Source of the DNA: a virus
Virus record (IMG/VR): IMGVR_UViG_3300033144_005004
Coordinates: 1-30,445 of that record
Strand: one strand, 5' to 3'
DNA length: 30,445 nt
Shown here: positions 6,760-12,688 of the stretch, one piece after another
Numbering within the stretch: position 1 is the first letter of the stretch
How the letters are laid out: each line of letters starts with the position of its first letter
The notes under the pieces: generated by a model
Told to the model about the DNA's origin: nothing
The model's input: only the letters and a program-made list of their open reading frames with translations
Databases searched by the model: none
Program-made: the position numbers and the translations under genes

Positions 6760-7091
6760 AATTCCCCCTTATCAATAATAGTTTCAAATTCTTCTAACGA
6801 CCTTACTACGAAATATTTAAATCCTAACCCTTCCACTTGCTCTCTAAATGCAATCTGCTCCGGCTTGAGTTTTCCCTTTGCCGATTTTAACTCGCAAAAT
6901 ACCGCCCCGCCTTTTTTCTTCGGGAAGAAAATTGTCAAATCCGGGAATCCTTTATTTTTCTCTACCGCAAAAGTTCTCCATTGTTTGCCAACCTGTCTAT
7001 GTATTGCCGTCGTCAAATGCAAATACGGAATGTTCTTTATATTCAAAAGTTCCTCACATTGTCGCTGTAATTGCCTCTCTAAAGTTTTCAT
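6756..7091 (-). CDS. VRR-NUC domain nuclease
   Basis: 111 residues forming a complete stand-alone VRR-NUC (PD-(D/E)XK) domain: GFPDLTIFF (Asp51), VFCELKSAKGKL (Glu67, Lys69), PEQ (Gln79), and a closing 'FVVRSLEEF' strand-helix. The family cuts branched or flap DNA, notably Holliday junctions in viral members. It is embedded in the replication block, one overlap away from the Spo11-like gene and downstream of the helicase, so junction processing in replication or recombination is the likely role. Catalytic residues are intact. Confidence 0.85.
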   Translation of the reverse strand: MKTLERQLQRQCEELLNIKNIPYLHLTTAIHRQVGKQWRTFAVEKNKGFPDLTIFFPKKKGGAVFCELKSAKGKLKPEQIAFREQVEGLGFKYFVVRSLEEFETIIDKGEL

Positions 7092-7201
7092 AGTTTTAAC
7101 CTCTCTACCAATTTACGGATTTCTTCTTCATATTTTTCAGGGGGTAAATTTTTTTCCTTTATCTTCTGTTTTTCCCGCTCGTAATCAAAATAATCATTCA
7201 T
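7088..7201 (-). CDS. Small charged protein between helicase and VRR-NUC genes
   Basis: 37 residues, overlapping the helicase stop at one end (ATGAATGA) and the VRR-NUC start at the other. A good GGAG site lies 7 nt before ATG 7201. The product is mostly Glu/Lys and predicted to be a single helix (PEKYEEEIRKLVERLKL). No family recognised. It fills an otherwise unexplained gap of just over 100 bp in a fully overlapping operon, which supports it as real. Confidence 0.6.
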   Translation of the reverse strand: MNDYFDYEREKQKIKEKNLPPEKYEEEIRKLVERLKL

Positions 7202-8036
7202 CGTATTTCTCCTTTTCTATTTCAGTAAACATATTACAACTATGCCTCAAATCCAGCACACCCAGATATCCATTCCACCTATTAGCCAACAGAAATAGTT
7301 TTGCCTCATTTGTAAAAATCAATTCATCGCTCCCTTTCATCTGCTCAATTCTGCGCCAAATCGCCATTACAAAATCACTTTCCTGTGCAATTAAAGAACT
7401 GTCCCTTATTGAATCAAGGTCGGGTTTTTTATCATAAGCCAATTTTTTTGTATGCACAATTATAAAAATAATGATATTATATTTCAGCGCCATTTTTTTG
7501 AGTTCCCTCATTGTCGCACCTATCATTAAATCCATCCTCACATTCGCCGACAAGGGAACTAAATAATGTAAGTGGTCTATGAAAATAACTTTTGTATCAT
7601 ACTTGACAATTCCCTCTTGTATTCTCTTCTCAACCCATTTCAAATTACTTTCTACGTTTTTAAGAGGTAAATAAAATAACGGGGTTACCTGAAATTTGTT
7701 GATAAACTGTAAAGGCGGAACTTCATAACTAAACCATAACGCATGTATATTCTGGTTTGATAAATTTTGCGTGATTGATTGACACAAAACCGTCTTTCCT
7801 TGCTTTGTAATTCCAGTAACCGAAATCAATTCACCATTTCTAAATCCCTGCGTCATTCTATCTAAAGAGGAAAAACCCGTATTTATGATAAAAGCAGGCG
7901 GGGCTTTTTTCTCGTAATGTTTTTTCGCATCATAGGAAGATACGACCTCGTCTTTGCCGGTATATTCCATAACTTTGTCAACATCAGGAATAATCTTATA
8001 AATCCGTTCCCACTTTTTGCGTTCTATTTCATCCAT
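7194..8036 (-). CDS. DnaB/RecA-type replicative helicase
   Basis: The start chosen is ATG 8036 (MDEIERKK) with GGAG 8 nt upstream; the frame is open further into the initiator gene. 280 residues. After about 50 helical residues comes a RecA-fold ATPase: 'TGFSSLDRMTQGF', Walker A GITKQGKT (residues 75-82), Walker B VIFIDHLHYL (Asp154), 'IIIFIIVHTKK' and 'IRDSSLIAQESDFVMAIWR', the order seen in DnaB/gp4/KaiC helicases. The DnaB N-terminal domain is missing, so it is a short helicase core. With the initiator/loader gene directly upstream it should unwind phage DNA at the origin. Confidence 0.82.
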   Translation of the reverse strand: MDEIERKKWERIYKIIPDVDKVMEYTGKDEVVSSYDAKKHYEKKAPPAFIINTGFSSLDRMTQGFRNGELISVTGITKQGKTVLCQSITQNLSNQNIHALWFSYEVPPLQFINKFQVTPLFYLPLKNVESNLKWVEKRIQEGIVKYDTKVIFIDHLHYLVPLSANVRMDLMIGATMRELKKMALKYNIIIFIIVHTKKLAYDKKPDLDSIRDSSLIAQESDFVMAIWRRIEQMKGSDELIFTNEAKLFLLANRWNGYLGVLDLRHSCNMFTEIEKEKYDE

Positions 8037-8743
8037 TGCGGTAACTCCTTTTTCTCGGCAACTGATTCCTGTAAATCTTGCCAAAGTTCGTGTCTCAAAA
8101 ACCGAATCGGGTCTTTAGCGTATCCTTCTTGTGCCTGTGGTGATTCGGCATAGTTCTTTGTCCCTATTAGTATGAGAGATATATCTTCTTCCTTAATCTT
8201 CTTCCAAAACTCTTGGCATTGCTTTTTACCTACTTTCATCCCCTTGCGTTTAGGGTAGAGTTCCCAAAAGTTATTAAAATCTTTGTCCCCTATTTGTTCC
8301 TTCTTATCATTCTTTCCTTTCTTATCATTATTGTATGTGTCCTCTGCTTGTCCTGTGCCTGTCCTTTGGTTGTCCTGTGCTTGTCCTTTTGCCTGTCCTT
8401 TTCCTTGATAGATTTCCCAATTTAGTATTGTAATAACAGAATAATGGCTGTCCGCTTGTATGTCCACTTTTTTAAGGTTTTTTAATTTTTCCATTCTATT
8501 GCGAACACTTGACGGTTTCATCTTTAACAATTTGGATGCTTTATGTCTGCCAAATATAAACTGTCCGGGGTTTAGTTTTACCTCTGTTTCCCCTTTGCCT
8601 GTTTTTATACTTACCCAAGTTTCCTTATGGGACGCCTTTAGCAAACAATAGCACCATAGATACCATAGTTCTTTATTCATCCAAATTCGGCTACCCAACG
8701 ATTTTCTCCATAATTTAACCCATCCATCTTTAATTTTAACCAT
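8024..8743 (-). CDS. Replication initiator / helicase-loader protein (lambda O or DnaD-like layout)
   Basis: 239 residues in three parts. Residues 1-115 are a phage winged-helix initiator domain ('LWYLWCYCLLKASHK', 'LNPGQFIFGRHKASKLL', 'SVRNRMEKLKN', 'YSVITILNWEIYQ'). Residues 115-150 are a low-complexity linker (GQAKGQAQDNQRTGTGQAED). The rest is a helical domain opening 'FNNFWELYPKRKG', typical of helicase-loading C-termini. The linker DNA is an 11-bp iteron array, so the gene probably contains the origin its product binds, as lambda O does. It overlaps the nuclease gene upstream and the helicase gene downstream. Confidence 0.82.
   Translation of the reverse strand: MVKIKDGWVKLWRKSLGSRIWMNKELWYLWCYCLLKASHKETWVSIKTGKGETEVKLNPGQFIFGRHKASKLLKMKPSSVRNRMEKLKNLKKVDIQADSHYSVITILNWEIYQGKGQAKGQAQDNQRTGTGQAEDTYNNDKKGKNDKKEQIGDKDFNNFWELYPKRKGMKVGKKQCQEFWKKIKEEDISLILIGTKNYAESPQAQEGYAKDPIRFLRHELWQDLQESVAEKKELPQWMK
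8301..8406. repeat. 11-bp iteron array with AT-rich flank: probable replication origin
   Basis: Six direct repeats begin with GTCCT at 8339, 8350, 8361, 8372, 8383 and 8395 (plus strand), with spacings of 11, 11, 11, 11 and 12. Consensus GTCCTNTGCYT. One repeat per helical turn puts all copies on one face of the DNA. On one side lies a pyrimidine-rich AT-rich stretch holding two exact TTCTTATCATT copies (8301-8311, 8319-8329), a fitting unwinding element. The array codes for the initiator's linker, but 11 is not a multiple of 3, so protein selection cannot maintain it. Confidence 0.72.
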
Positions 8744-9314
8744 TATCTTGAAATAGTAAATCTATTTGAGATTGTGATATACTTTCCTCTTCCATTGCAT
8801 AACGCCACGGTATTTCTTCATCAAATTTAATTCCTGTGGATAATGGGATATAATAACTATGTAAGTGTAGAGGTTCTATTGTTATATTTTGCCTGCACCT
8901 GCTCTTAAATAAGAACTGAAGTAAGGTCATAGATTCATAAAAAGAATCTTTTAATGTTCCAACAGGTATTTCTTGATAATACAATAAATGTGGTGTAATT
9001 ATAGTATGTGTTTTTTCGTCTTTTCCAATTATATCATTCTGTATACCAGCAACATATCTATATAGTTGTGTAACTTGGGACATATCGAAATGTTCATTTT
9101 TTAGTTCCCATATATCTATACGTCTTTCCTTTCCTTTTTCCCCTCCCACCGTAATAGTGTCCATAGTAGCCACTGCAATAATATCAATTATACCATAAGG
9201 AGATATGTTAAACTGCCTACGGAATTTCCACTTAAGTCGCAAAAAATCTTTATACCAAAAACTACAGCCATTCTCCATCAAGTAATTCTCAAGTTCTCTT
9301 TCTGAAATGTTCAT
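8736..9314 (-). CDS. PD-(D/E)XK nuclease-like protein
   Basis: 192 residues. Motifs in order: ERELENYL (Glu7), YGIIDIIAVA (Asp44), RIDIWELKNE (Glu70, Lys72), 'QVTQLYRYVAG' (Gln83, Tyr87), the core of a Cas4/NucS-like restriction-fold nuclease. About 80 C-terminal residues follow without recognised motifs. ATG 9314 has TAGGAG 6 nt upstream. It heads the replication block and is immediately preceded by the structured leader at 9334-9430, so its expression is the likely target of that element. Substrate unknown; ssDNA or flap cutting would suit the context. Confidence 0.72.
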   Translation of the reverse strand: MNISERELENYLMENGCSFWYKDFLRLKWKFRRQFNISPYGIIDIIAVATMDTITVGGEKGKERRIDIWELKNEHFDMSQVTQLYRYVAGIQNDIIGKDEKTHTIITPHLLYYQEIPVGTLKDSFYESMTLLQFLFKSRCRQNITIEPLHLHSYYIPLSTGIKFDEEIPWRYAMEEESISQSQIDLLFQDNG

Positions 9315-9439
9315 AATCCACTCCTATAAAAATAGCCCGTGGCTCGGAGCATTGACGAGACGAACCGAGTAAACTGTTTATAGAACAGACCACGGGCTTT
9401 CAAGGATTCGATTTTGATTTCGTCAATGCTTTTTCTCAT
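9311..9439 (-). CDS. 42-residue leader ORF overlapping a structured RNA
   Basis: Runs from ATG 9439 to a TGA that overlaps the nuclease gene's ATG 9314 (ATGA). It encodes MRKSIDEIKIESLKARGLFY and 22 further residues, basic and probably helical. The promoter at 9458-9486 puts the transcript start about 12 nt before the ATG with no clear ribosome binding site. The ORF covers all the inverted repeats of the leader, so ribosomes crossing it would change the fold. It may be a real small protein, a regulatory leader peptide, or both. Confidence 0.45.
   Translation of the reverse strand: MRKSIDEIKIESLKARGLFYKQFTRFVSSMLRATGYFYRSGL
9334..9430 (-). promoter_or_regulatory. Structured leader with competing helices and terminator-like stem
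   Basis: In the minus-strand RNA, P1 pairs AGCCCGUGG (9398-9390) with CCACGGGCU (9342-9334), followed by AUUUUUA. Inside it are P2, CUGUU/AACAG (9388-9384 with 9378-9374), and P3, CUCGG/CCGAG (9369-9365 with 9347-9343). The P3 loop holds UCGUCAAUGCU (9358-9348), an exact 11-base complement of AGCAUUGACGA (9430-9420) outside P1. So the RNA can form either a three-way terminator-like fold or an 11-bp helix that forms a pseudoknot with or excludes it. This is attenuator or riboswitch architecture; no known class matches. Confidence 0.6.
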
Positions 9440-9457
9440 AACATTTTAACCTACCTT

Positions 9458-9493
9458 ATTATAGCCCAAACTCCATAACTTGTCAAGGGGTGA
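9458..9493 (-). promoter_or_regulatory. Consensus promoter of the leader/replication block
   Basis: Minus strand: ATCACCCC, TTGACA (9486-9481), a 17-bp spacer, TATAAT (9463-9458). Both hexamers are perfect. Initiation near 9451 starts the structured leader and the 42-codon ORF. It shares the CCCC-extended -35 with the promoters at 5818, 10463 and 12084. Confidence 0.8.
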
Positions 9494-9561
9494 TTTTCAC
9501 TTTTCACGCTTTCGTGTTACGCCCCGACGCTGTTTCATTTATTCACCTGCCAATAATTTTT

Positions 9562-9798
9562 CTATAATATCAAAATCAACTTCGCCAACGGCTGATTGTA
9601 GTCGCCGCAATTCCGCCACCAGTCCAGCGTTTCGGCACAGATAACACATTTCCCCTCTTCTATAATTTCAGATGTATGATTACCACAAACACGAACACTT
9701 AAATTTGCATTCCTCAAATCCTCAACCTCGGCTTTGAGTGCGTCCCGCTCGGCTTTAGCTTTTTTTAGTTCGTCGTGCATTTTACAAACATCAATCAT
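9562..9798 (-). CDS. Coiled-coil protein with CxxC
   Basis: 78 residues; start ATG 9798 because GGAGG lies 7 nt upstream, although the frame continues far into the neighbouring genes. An N-terminal helix (DELKKAKAERDALKAEVEDL) gives a short coiled coil, followed by a Cys-rich part (VCGNH..., CVICAE) that could bind zinc, and a hydrophobic LAKLILIL end. Third of three mini-genes joined by ATGA overlaps. Function unknown. Confidence 0.6.
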   Translation of the reverse strand: MIDVCKMHDELKKAKAERDALKAEVEDLRNANLSVRVCGNHTSEIIEEGKCVICAETLDWWRNCGDYNQPLAKLILIL

Positions 9799-9905
9799 CT
9801 CACTACCTCCTCTTCTTTTTGCTTTTCTATTTTCTGGAGTTCTATAAAAATTCGGAACACTAAACTGATTAGTATTATTCCTATGAAAAGCCAAAAATAA
9901 ATCAT
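9795..9905 (-). CDS. 36-residue single-span membrane protein
   Basis: ATG 9905 overlaps the stop of the upstream gene and TGA 9797-9795 overlaps the start of the next one, both as ATGA. The product begins MIYFWLFIGIILISLVF, one clean transmembrane helix, followed by a charged tail (ELQKIEKQKEEEVVR). No own ribosome binding site, so it depends on coupling. Membrane mini-proteins of this layout can be holin- or spanin-like, inhibitors or anchors; nothing here decides which. Confidence 0.55.
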   Translation of the reverse strand: MIYFWLFIGIILISLVFRIFIELQKIEKQKEEEVVR

Positions 9906-10087
9906 CTTTTCTTTTGTTTCTGGGCGAAGTAAATAGCACGAGGGGAAGTATATTTACTAATCCAAGTAATTCCACCTTGTTTTTTAACCCATTCTTCTTG
10001 TTGTAATTCCTCAATCTCTTTTTCTGTTTTCCCTCTCCCTGCGCACTCAATCAAGTTCCCATTTCCCATTTCAAAAAATCTTGTCAT
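9902..10087 (-). CDS. Small hypothetical protein
   Basis: 61 residues from ATG 10087 with GGAGG 7 nt upstream. The stretch from GGAGG to ATGA is base-for-base the same as in front of ATG 9798. Mixed charged sequence (KTEKEIEELQQEEWVKKQGG) with a basic end (FAQKQKKR). No domain known. First gene of the coupled trio that includes the membrane mini-protein. Confidence 0.55.
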   Translation of the reverse strand: MTRFFEMGNGNLIECAGRGKTEKEIEELQQEEWVKKQGGITWISKYTSPRAIYFAQKQKKR

Positions 10088-10091
10088 CTCA

Positions 10092-10148
10092 CTACCTCCT
10101 TATAGCGGGGACGGGCAGACCATTGGCTAAAAGGCATACGCCTGCCAT
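10092..10148 (-). CDS. Possible 18-residue leader peptide
   Basis: ATG 10148 follows GGGGG at 7 nt and the ORF (MAGVCLLANGLPVPAIRR) ends with a TAG lying over the GGAGG of the next gene. This position would let its translation affect that ribosome binding site. The ORF is very short, so this is only a possibility. Confidence 0.25.
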   Translation of the reverse strand: MAGVCLLANGLPVPAIRR

Positions 10149-10179
10149 TATTACGCCCCCAACCGGCTCAGAAACCAGT

Positions 10180-10431
10180 TTAATTCTTTCGTGGTCTCCC
10201 CCTGGTTTCCACGAATACCACTTTTGACTGAACTACTTCGCAATTTCCACGAGTTCCCTGTAAACTCCAATTTCTCTGACCTTGTATATTTTTGTTCGGA
10301 TAAATCTCAACTTTTGTTATTTTATGATTTTGAGAATTGTGTAGTCCCTCAATTATATTCACGGTGCAGCCCTCCGCTTTTACGCTTATTCCCCCGCAGA
10401 GGGAATTTATAAACTTCTTTGCTTCTGCCAT
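10180..10431 (-). CDS. Small DNA-binding protein with C-terminal AT-hook
   Basis: 83 residues, starting at ATG 10431. The C-terminus is RGRPRKN, a textbook AT-hook that inserts into the minor groove of AT-rich DNA; the rest (two Cys, beta-like stretches) is unrecognised. Its promoter (10440-10468) sits so close that the mRNA would start about 2 nt before the ATG, so translation is probably leaderless. An own promoter and an AT-hook suggest an early regulator or nucleoid-type protein. Confidence 0.6.
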   Translation of the reverse strand: MAEAKKFINSLCGGISVKAEGCTVNIIEGLHNSQNHKITKVEIYPNKNIQGQRNWSLQGTRGNCEVVQSKVVFVETRGRPRKN

Positions 10432-10439
10432 GCTTATAT

Positions 10440-10477
10440 ATTATACTTCTACAACTCTCAAACGTCAAGGGGTAATC
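10440..10477 (-). promoter_or_regulatory. Consensus promoter of the AT-hook gene
   Basis: Minus strand: CGATTACCCC, TTGACG (10468-10463), a 17-bp spacer, TATAAT (10445-10440). Predicted start near 10433, two bases before ATG 10431. The upstream block equals that of the 5818 promoter. Confidence 0.78.
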
Positions 10478-10549
10478 GTATTTTTGAGTTTTTAATATCA
10501 TTTAAAATCCTCTCCTTTTCCAAAACTTTCGCCCCCTGCTTCCTCCATA

Positions 10550-10595
10550 GTAAAATGAGGACGACGGGAAGCGAAAGGTTTGACCCGCCGCCCTC
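10550..10595 (-). terminator. Intrinsic terminator after gene 10614-11174
   Basis: Bases 10595-10584 and 10568-10557 form a GC-rich 12-bp stem (two G-U pairs in the minus-strand RNA) with a 15-base loop, followed by AUUUUAC. It lies 19 bases after the stop of gene 10614-11174 and before the next promoter, so it likely ends the first early transcript. Confidence 0.72.
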
Positions 10596-10613
10596 TTATT
10601 TTTATAAACTTTC

Positions 10614-11174
10614 TCACCTTGCCGAATGGATAATATTAAAATGCTCTTTTGAGACAAGGGCATTTATAATTCTGCGTGCGTCATCAGCATTGCCGAATTT
10701 CTTTGCTTTTTCTCTTGTGCGGGTGAAAGTTATATTCCATTTATTGACCCTCTTTATAAAAACCTCTTCTCCTGAATAGTCCTTTGAAACAAGGCATTGT
10801 TGACTTTTGTCTTCCTTCATTAAAAAAGCACGGTATAATAACGCTTGGAACTCCTTTTCGTTATTTTCCCGCCTTTCTGAATTTTCAGTAGGTGATTTTC
10901 CTAACCTCCAATCAAATGCTTTGTATTCCTCCATTCTCCGCAACCTTTTGGCTGCCCTTGAGTATTTATTCTCAACCCCAGGCTGAAAATTGCCTTCTTC
11001 ATAACATTTTAACAATTCAACAGTCAACGCCTTTTCTCCTTGTTCTTGAAGGATTTTTGATAATGACGGGCACTCGTACCTTTCATAATGATATGGATAA
11101 ACATTATTTGAGGTGCTTGTCAAAAAAACTTTTTCGTCATCAACTTCAATTCTTCGGACTTTCTCATAACTCAT
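10614..11174 (-). CDS. Hypothetical early protein
   Basis: 186 residues, ATG 11174 with GGAGGG 5 nt upstream. The N-terminus is beta-like (VEVDDEKVFLTSTSNNVYPY is its style), the middle is helical and very charged (RAAKRLRRMEEYKAF), and the end reads 'WNITFTRTREKAKKFGNADDARRIINAL', like small domains in which a strand pair precedes an 'A..A' helix. No family named. It is the third gene from the early promoter and is followed by a terminator. Confidence 0.6.
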   Translation of the reverse strand: MSYEKVRRIEVDDEKVFLTSTSNNVYPYHYERYECPSLSKILQEQGEKALTVELLKCYEEGNFQPGVENKYSRAAKRLRRMEEYKAFDWRLGKSPTENSERRENNEKEFQALLYRAFLMKEDKSQQCLVSKDYSGEEVFIKRVNKWNITFTRTREKAKKFGNADDARRIINALVSKEHFNIIHSAR

Positions 11175-11246
11175 AATCCCTCCTCTCTCTTCTTTACCAG
11201 CATTCCACGGGAACGCCTCCGAAAAGGCGCTCCGGCGGGGTGCTGT

Positions 11247-11696
11247 TCAGTCCCAGTTTGCTTTGTCATAAGCAGGCAAACTCCGCACAATACTTTCTGC
11301 CAATGTCTTAATGATAAAGTCTAAACATTTGTAAAGGTTGGATTCTGGTACATCACCTTCGGCGCATTGATAAGATAAGCATTGAGCTGATTTGTATACT
11401 TGCATAGTTGATACATTAAGCCCACGGTTGCCTAACATTGTTGTAACCCCTTTAATCTTATACTTAAACTCCTGTAAAATCTTTACGCTGTCATTTGCTT
11501 CATTGCAGCGGTCATCAACTGCCGCCACGTTCATTAAATACAATTTTCCGCCGAACTGCTCGTAATCCTCGTCATTGTCTAATCTGTAGCCGAACCTGTT
11601 TTCAATACTACGCCGTAACCAATCCAAGTCTTTACCAAGTTTCAAATAGGACAAAATGTCATTAATTGTCCCATCATTTACAATAAATGCGCTCAT
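11247..11696 (-). CDS. Conserved mobile-element hypothetical protein
   Basis: 149 residues, ATG 11696 with GGAGG 5 nt upstream. It opens MSAFIVNDGTIN and closes 'CLSYQCAEGDVPESNLY ... LPAYDKANWD'. I recognise this frame (MSAFIV.. start, 'YQCSEG', final 'W') from uncharacterised proteins common in phages, plasmids and integrated elements; none has a settled function that I can name. Five Cys are present. Early position suggests a host-takeover or accessory role. Confidence 0.62.
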   Translation of the reverse strand: MSAFIVNDGTINDILSYLKLGKDLDWLRRSIENRFGYRLDNDEDYEQFGGKLYLMNVAAVDDRCNEANDSVKILQEFKYKIKGVTTMLGNRGLNVSTMQVYKSAQCLSYQCAEGDVPESNLYKCLDFIIKTLAESIVRSLPAYDKANWD

Positions 11697-11730
11697 TTCC
11701 GCCTCCTTTCGCTTCTTTCCTTCGTGCCTT

Positions 11731-12042
11731 TCATACTCTTACTTTAAGATAGCCCTTGTCATCCCTGATAATCCTTCCGGCAAGGACTAAATCTGCAATC
11801 ACTAACCAATAGTCAATGCTAAATCCTGAAATGTGCGTCATCGGATAATCTTGCAACCTTTTCAAAACCTTTTCCTGTTTCCTTCTTACTGTCATTTTAA
11901 CCCCCTTCGCTTCTTCTGTCTTCCGCCTCACTTTATTATAGTCCAGTTTTTCACTCACACCTAACAATTCCACGAAGTCAAATAATCCCAAGATTTCGCC
12001 GATAGTCCGTAATCCCATTGAGATACACTCCACACATACCAT
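11731..12042 (-). CDS. First leftward early gene, winged-helix-like
   Basis: Up to 103 residues from ATG 12042 (AAGGG 7 nt upstream, about 12 nt after the predicted transcript start). An internal ATG at 11895 has a better site (AAGGGGG) and would give a 54-residue protein. The C-terminal part (KVLKRLQDYPMTHISGFSID..W...ADLVLAGRIIRDDKGYL) reads like a winged-helix: helices, then a beta wing. As first gene behind the early promoter it may be a regulator. Which start is used is open. Confidence 0.5.
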   Translation of the reverse strand: MVCVECISMGLRTIGEILGLFDFVELLGVSEKLDYNKVRRKTEEAKGVKMTVRRKQEKVLKRLQDYPMTHISGFSIDYWLVIADLVLAGRIIRDDKGYLKVRV

Positions 12043-12637
12043 TTAACAGCCCTTAATGATACCATATACAGGACATAATACTCAATCAAGGGGAATGTTC
12101 ATCATCTTATACATTGCTCATAGTTATATCATATAGATTTACTATACATAACATCTTAACCGTATGAAATAGGCATATAAAAGGACTAAAAGGGGCTGAT
12201 TGAAATGATTTAAGGTGGGTTTAACTATATCCCTGTAAGTATTTTATCTCTGAAATAATCCATATAAACCGCCAGGATTGGCAAAATTAGCCATAAATGT
12301 ACACTTCGTCAATATTTCTCTCGTCGAGGAACGTCAAAAAGTTAACATAATAGTTATTATCATAACAGTATAATAACAACAATCCATATAGACCGTAATG
12401 AGAGGGGGTAGCGGGCAGGGAATAGGCAGGTATAGCGTCGAGGGTGGGGAGAAAAAAGTCCAAATCGGAAACCCCCCATTTTCTACAATTACATACCTCC
12501 TACTACCAACATTTTTTTAGCCCTCTTTTCCAACTTCTATATACTATATTACCTGAATATCTGGGATTATTTGTTCTTTGGGATAACAATGGGGATATCA
12601 AGGAATAACAACGGGGAGTCCAAATTTTTCAAAAAAA
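12043..12637. other. Divergent intergenic control region with repeats, no convincing gene
   Basis: This 595-bp gap separates the two arms. It holds the leftward promoter and runs up to the rightward one at 12643-12679. Between them: a 15-bp direct repeat AATCCATATARACCG at 12257-12271 and 12381-12395; an inverted repeat GTTATTAT / ATAATAAC at 12353-12360 and 12370-12377; TGGC-N7-GCCA in the sequence ATTGGCAAAATTAGCCAT near 12280; and a GGATAACAAYGGGGA-type repeat at 12581-12595 and 12602-12617, about two helical turns apart and some 35 bp before the rightward -35. These look like operators. No ORF in the gap has both a start codon and a ribosome binding site. Confidence 0.6.
12061..12093 (-). 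promoter_or_regulatory. Leftward early promoter
   Basis: Minus strand: CCCC, TTGATT (12089-12084), a 17-bp spacer, TATGGT (12066-12061). Weaker hexamers than the other leftward promoters, but the same CCCC-TTGA start. It would begin the transcript near 12054. Confidence 0.6.
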
Positions 12638-12642
12638 GTGAA

Positions 12643-12679
12643 AATAAAACTTGACATTCATTGTTATTCGTTGTATAAT
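12643..12679 (+). promoter_or_regulatory. Rightward promoter of the structural arm
   Basis: AATAAAAC, TTGACA (12651-12656), a 17-bp spacer, TATAAT (12674-12679); both hexamers perfect. Predicted start near 12686, about three bases before ATG 12689. The 16 bases 12643-12658 recur exactly at 18371-18386. Confidence 0.82.
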
Positions 12680-12688
12680 AGTTTCAAG

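Noticed and set aside
6865-7437. 190-residue plus-strand frame
   Set aside because: Lies across the VRR-NUC and helicase genes, both with intact motifs; composition is that of a reverse-strand shadow.
8339-8406. Repeats taken as a CRISPR array
   Set aside because: The unit is 11 bp with no spacers, and cas genes are absent; the iteron reading explains it better.
9500-9525. Hairpin CACG-CTTT-CGTG as terminator
   Set aside because: Stem only 4 bp and no T-run on either strand.
12371-12524. Short frames in the divergent gap (a plus-strand ORF of about 40 codons at 12400 and a minus-strand frame after AGGAGG near 12510)
   Set aside because: The first has no ribosome binding site, the second only an ATT or immediate stop after the site; neither looks coding.
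12043-12637. Replication origin in the divergent region
   Set aside because: Repeats there are unlike each other and look like operators; the phased iterons in the initiator gene are the stronger candidate, though a second origin cannot be excluded.
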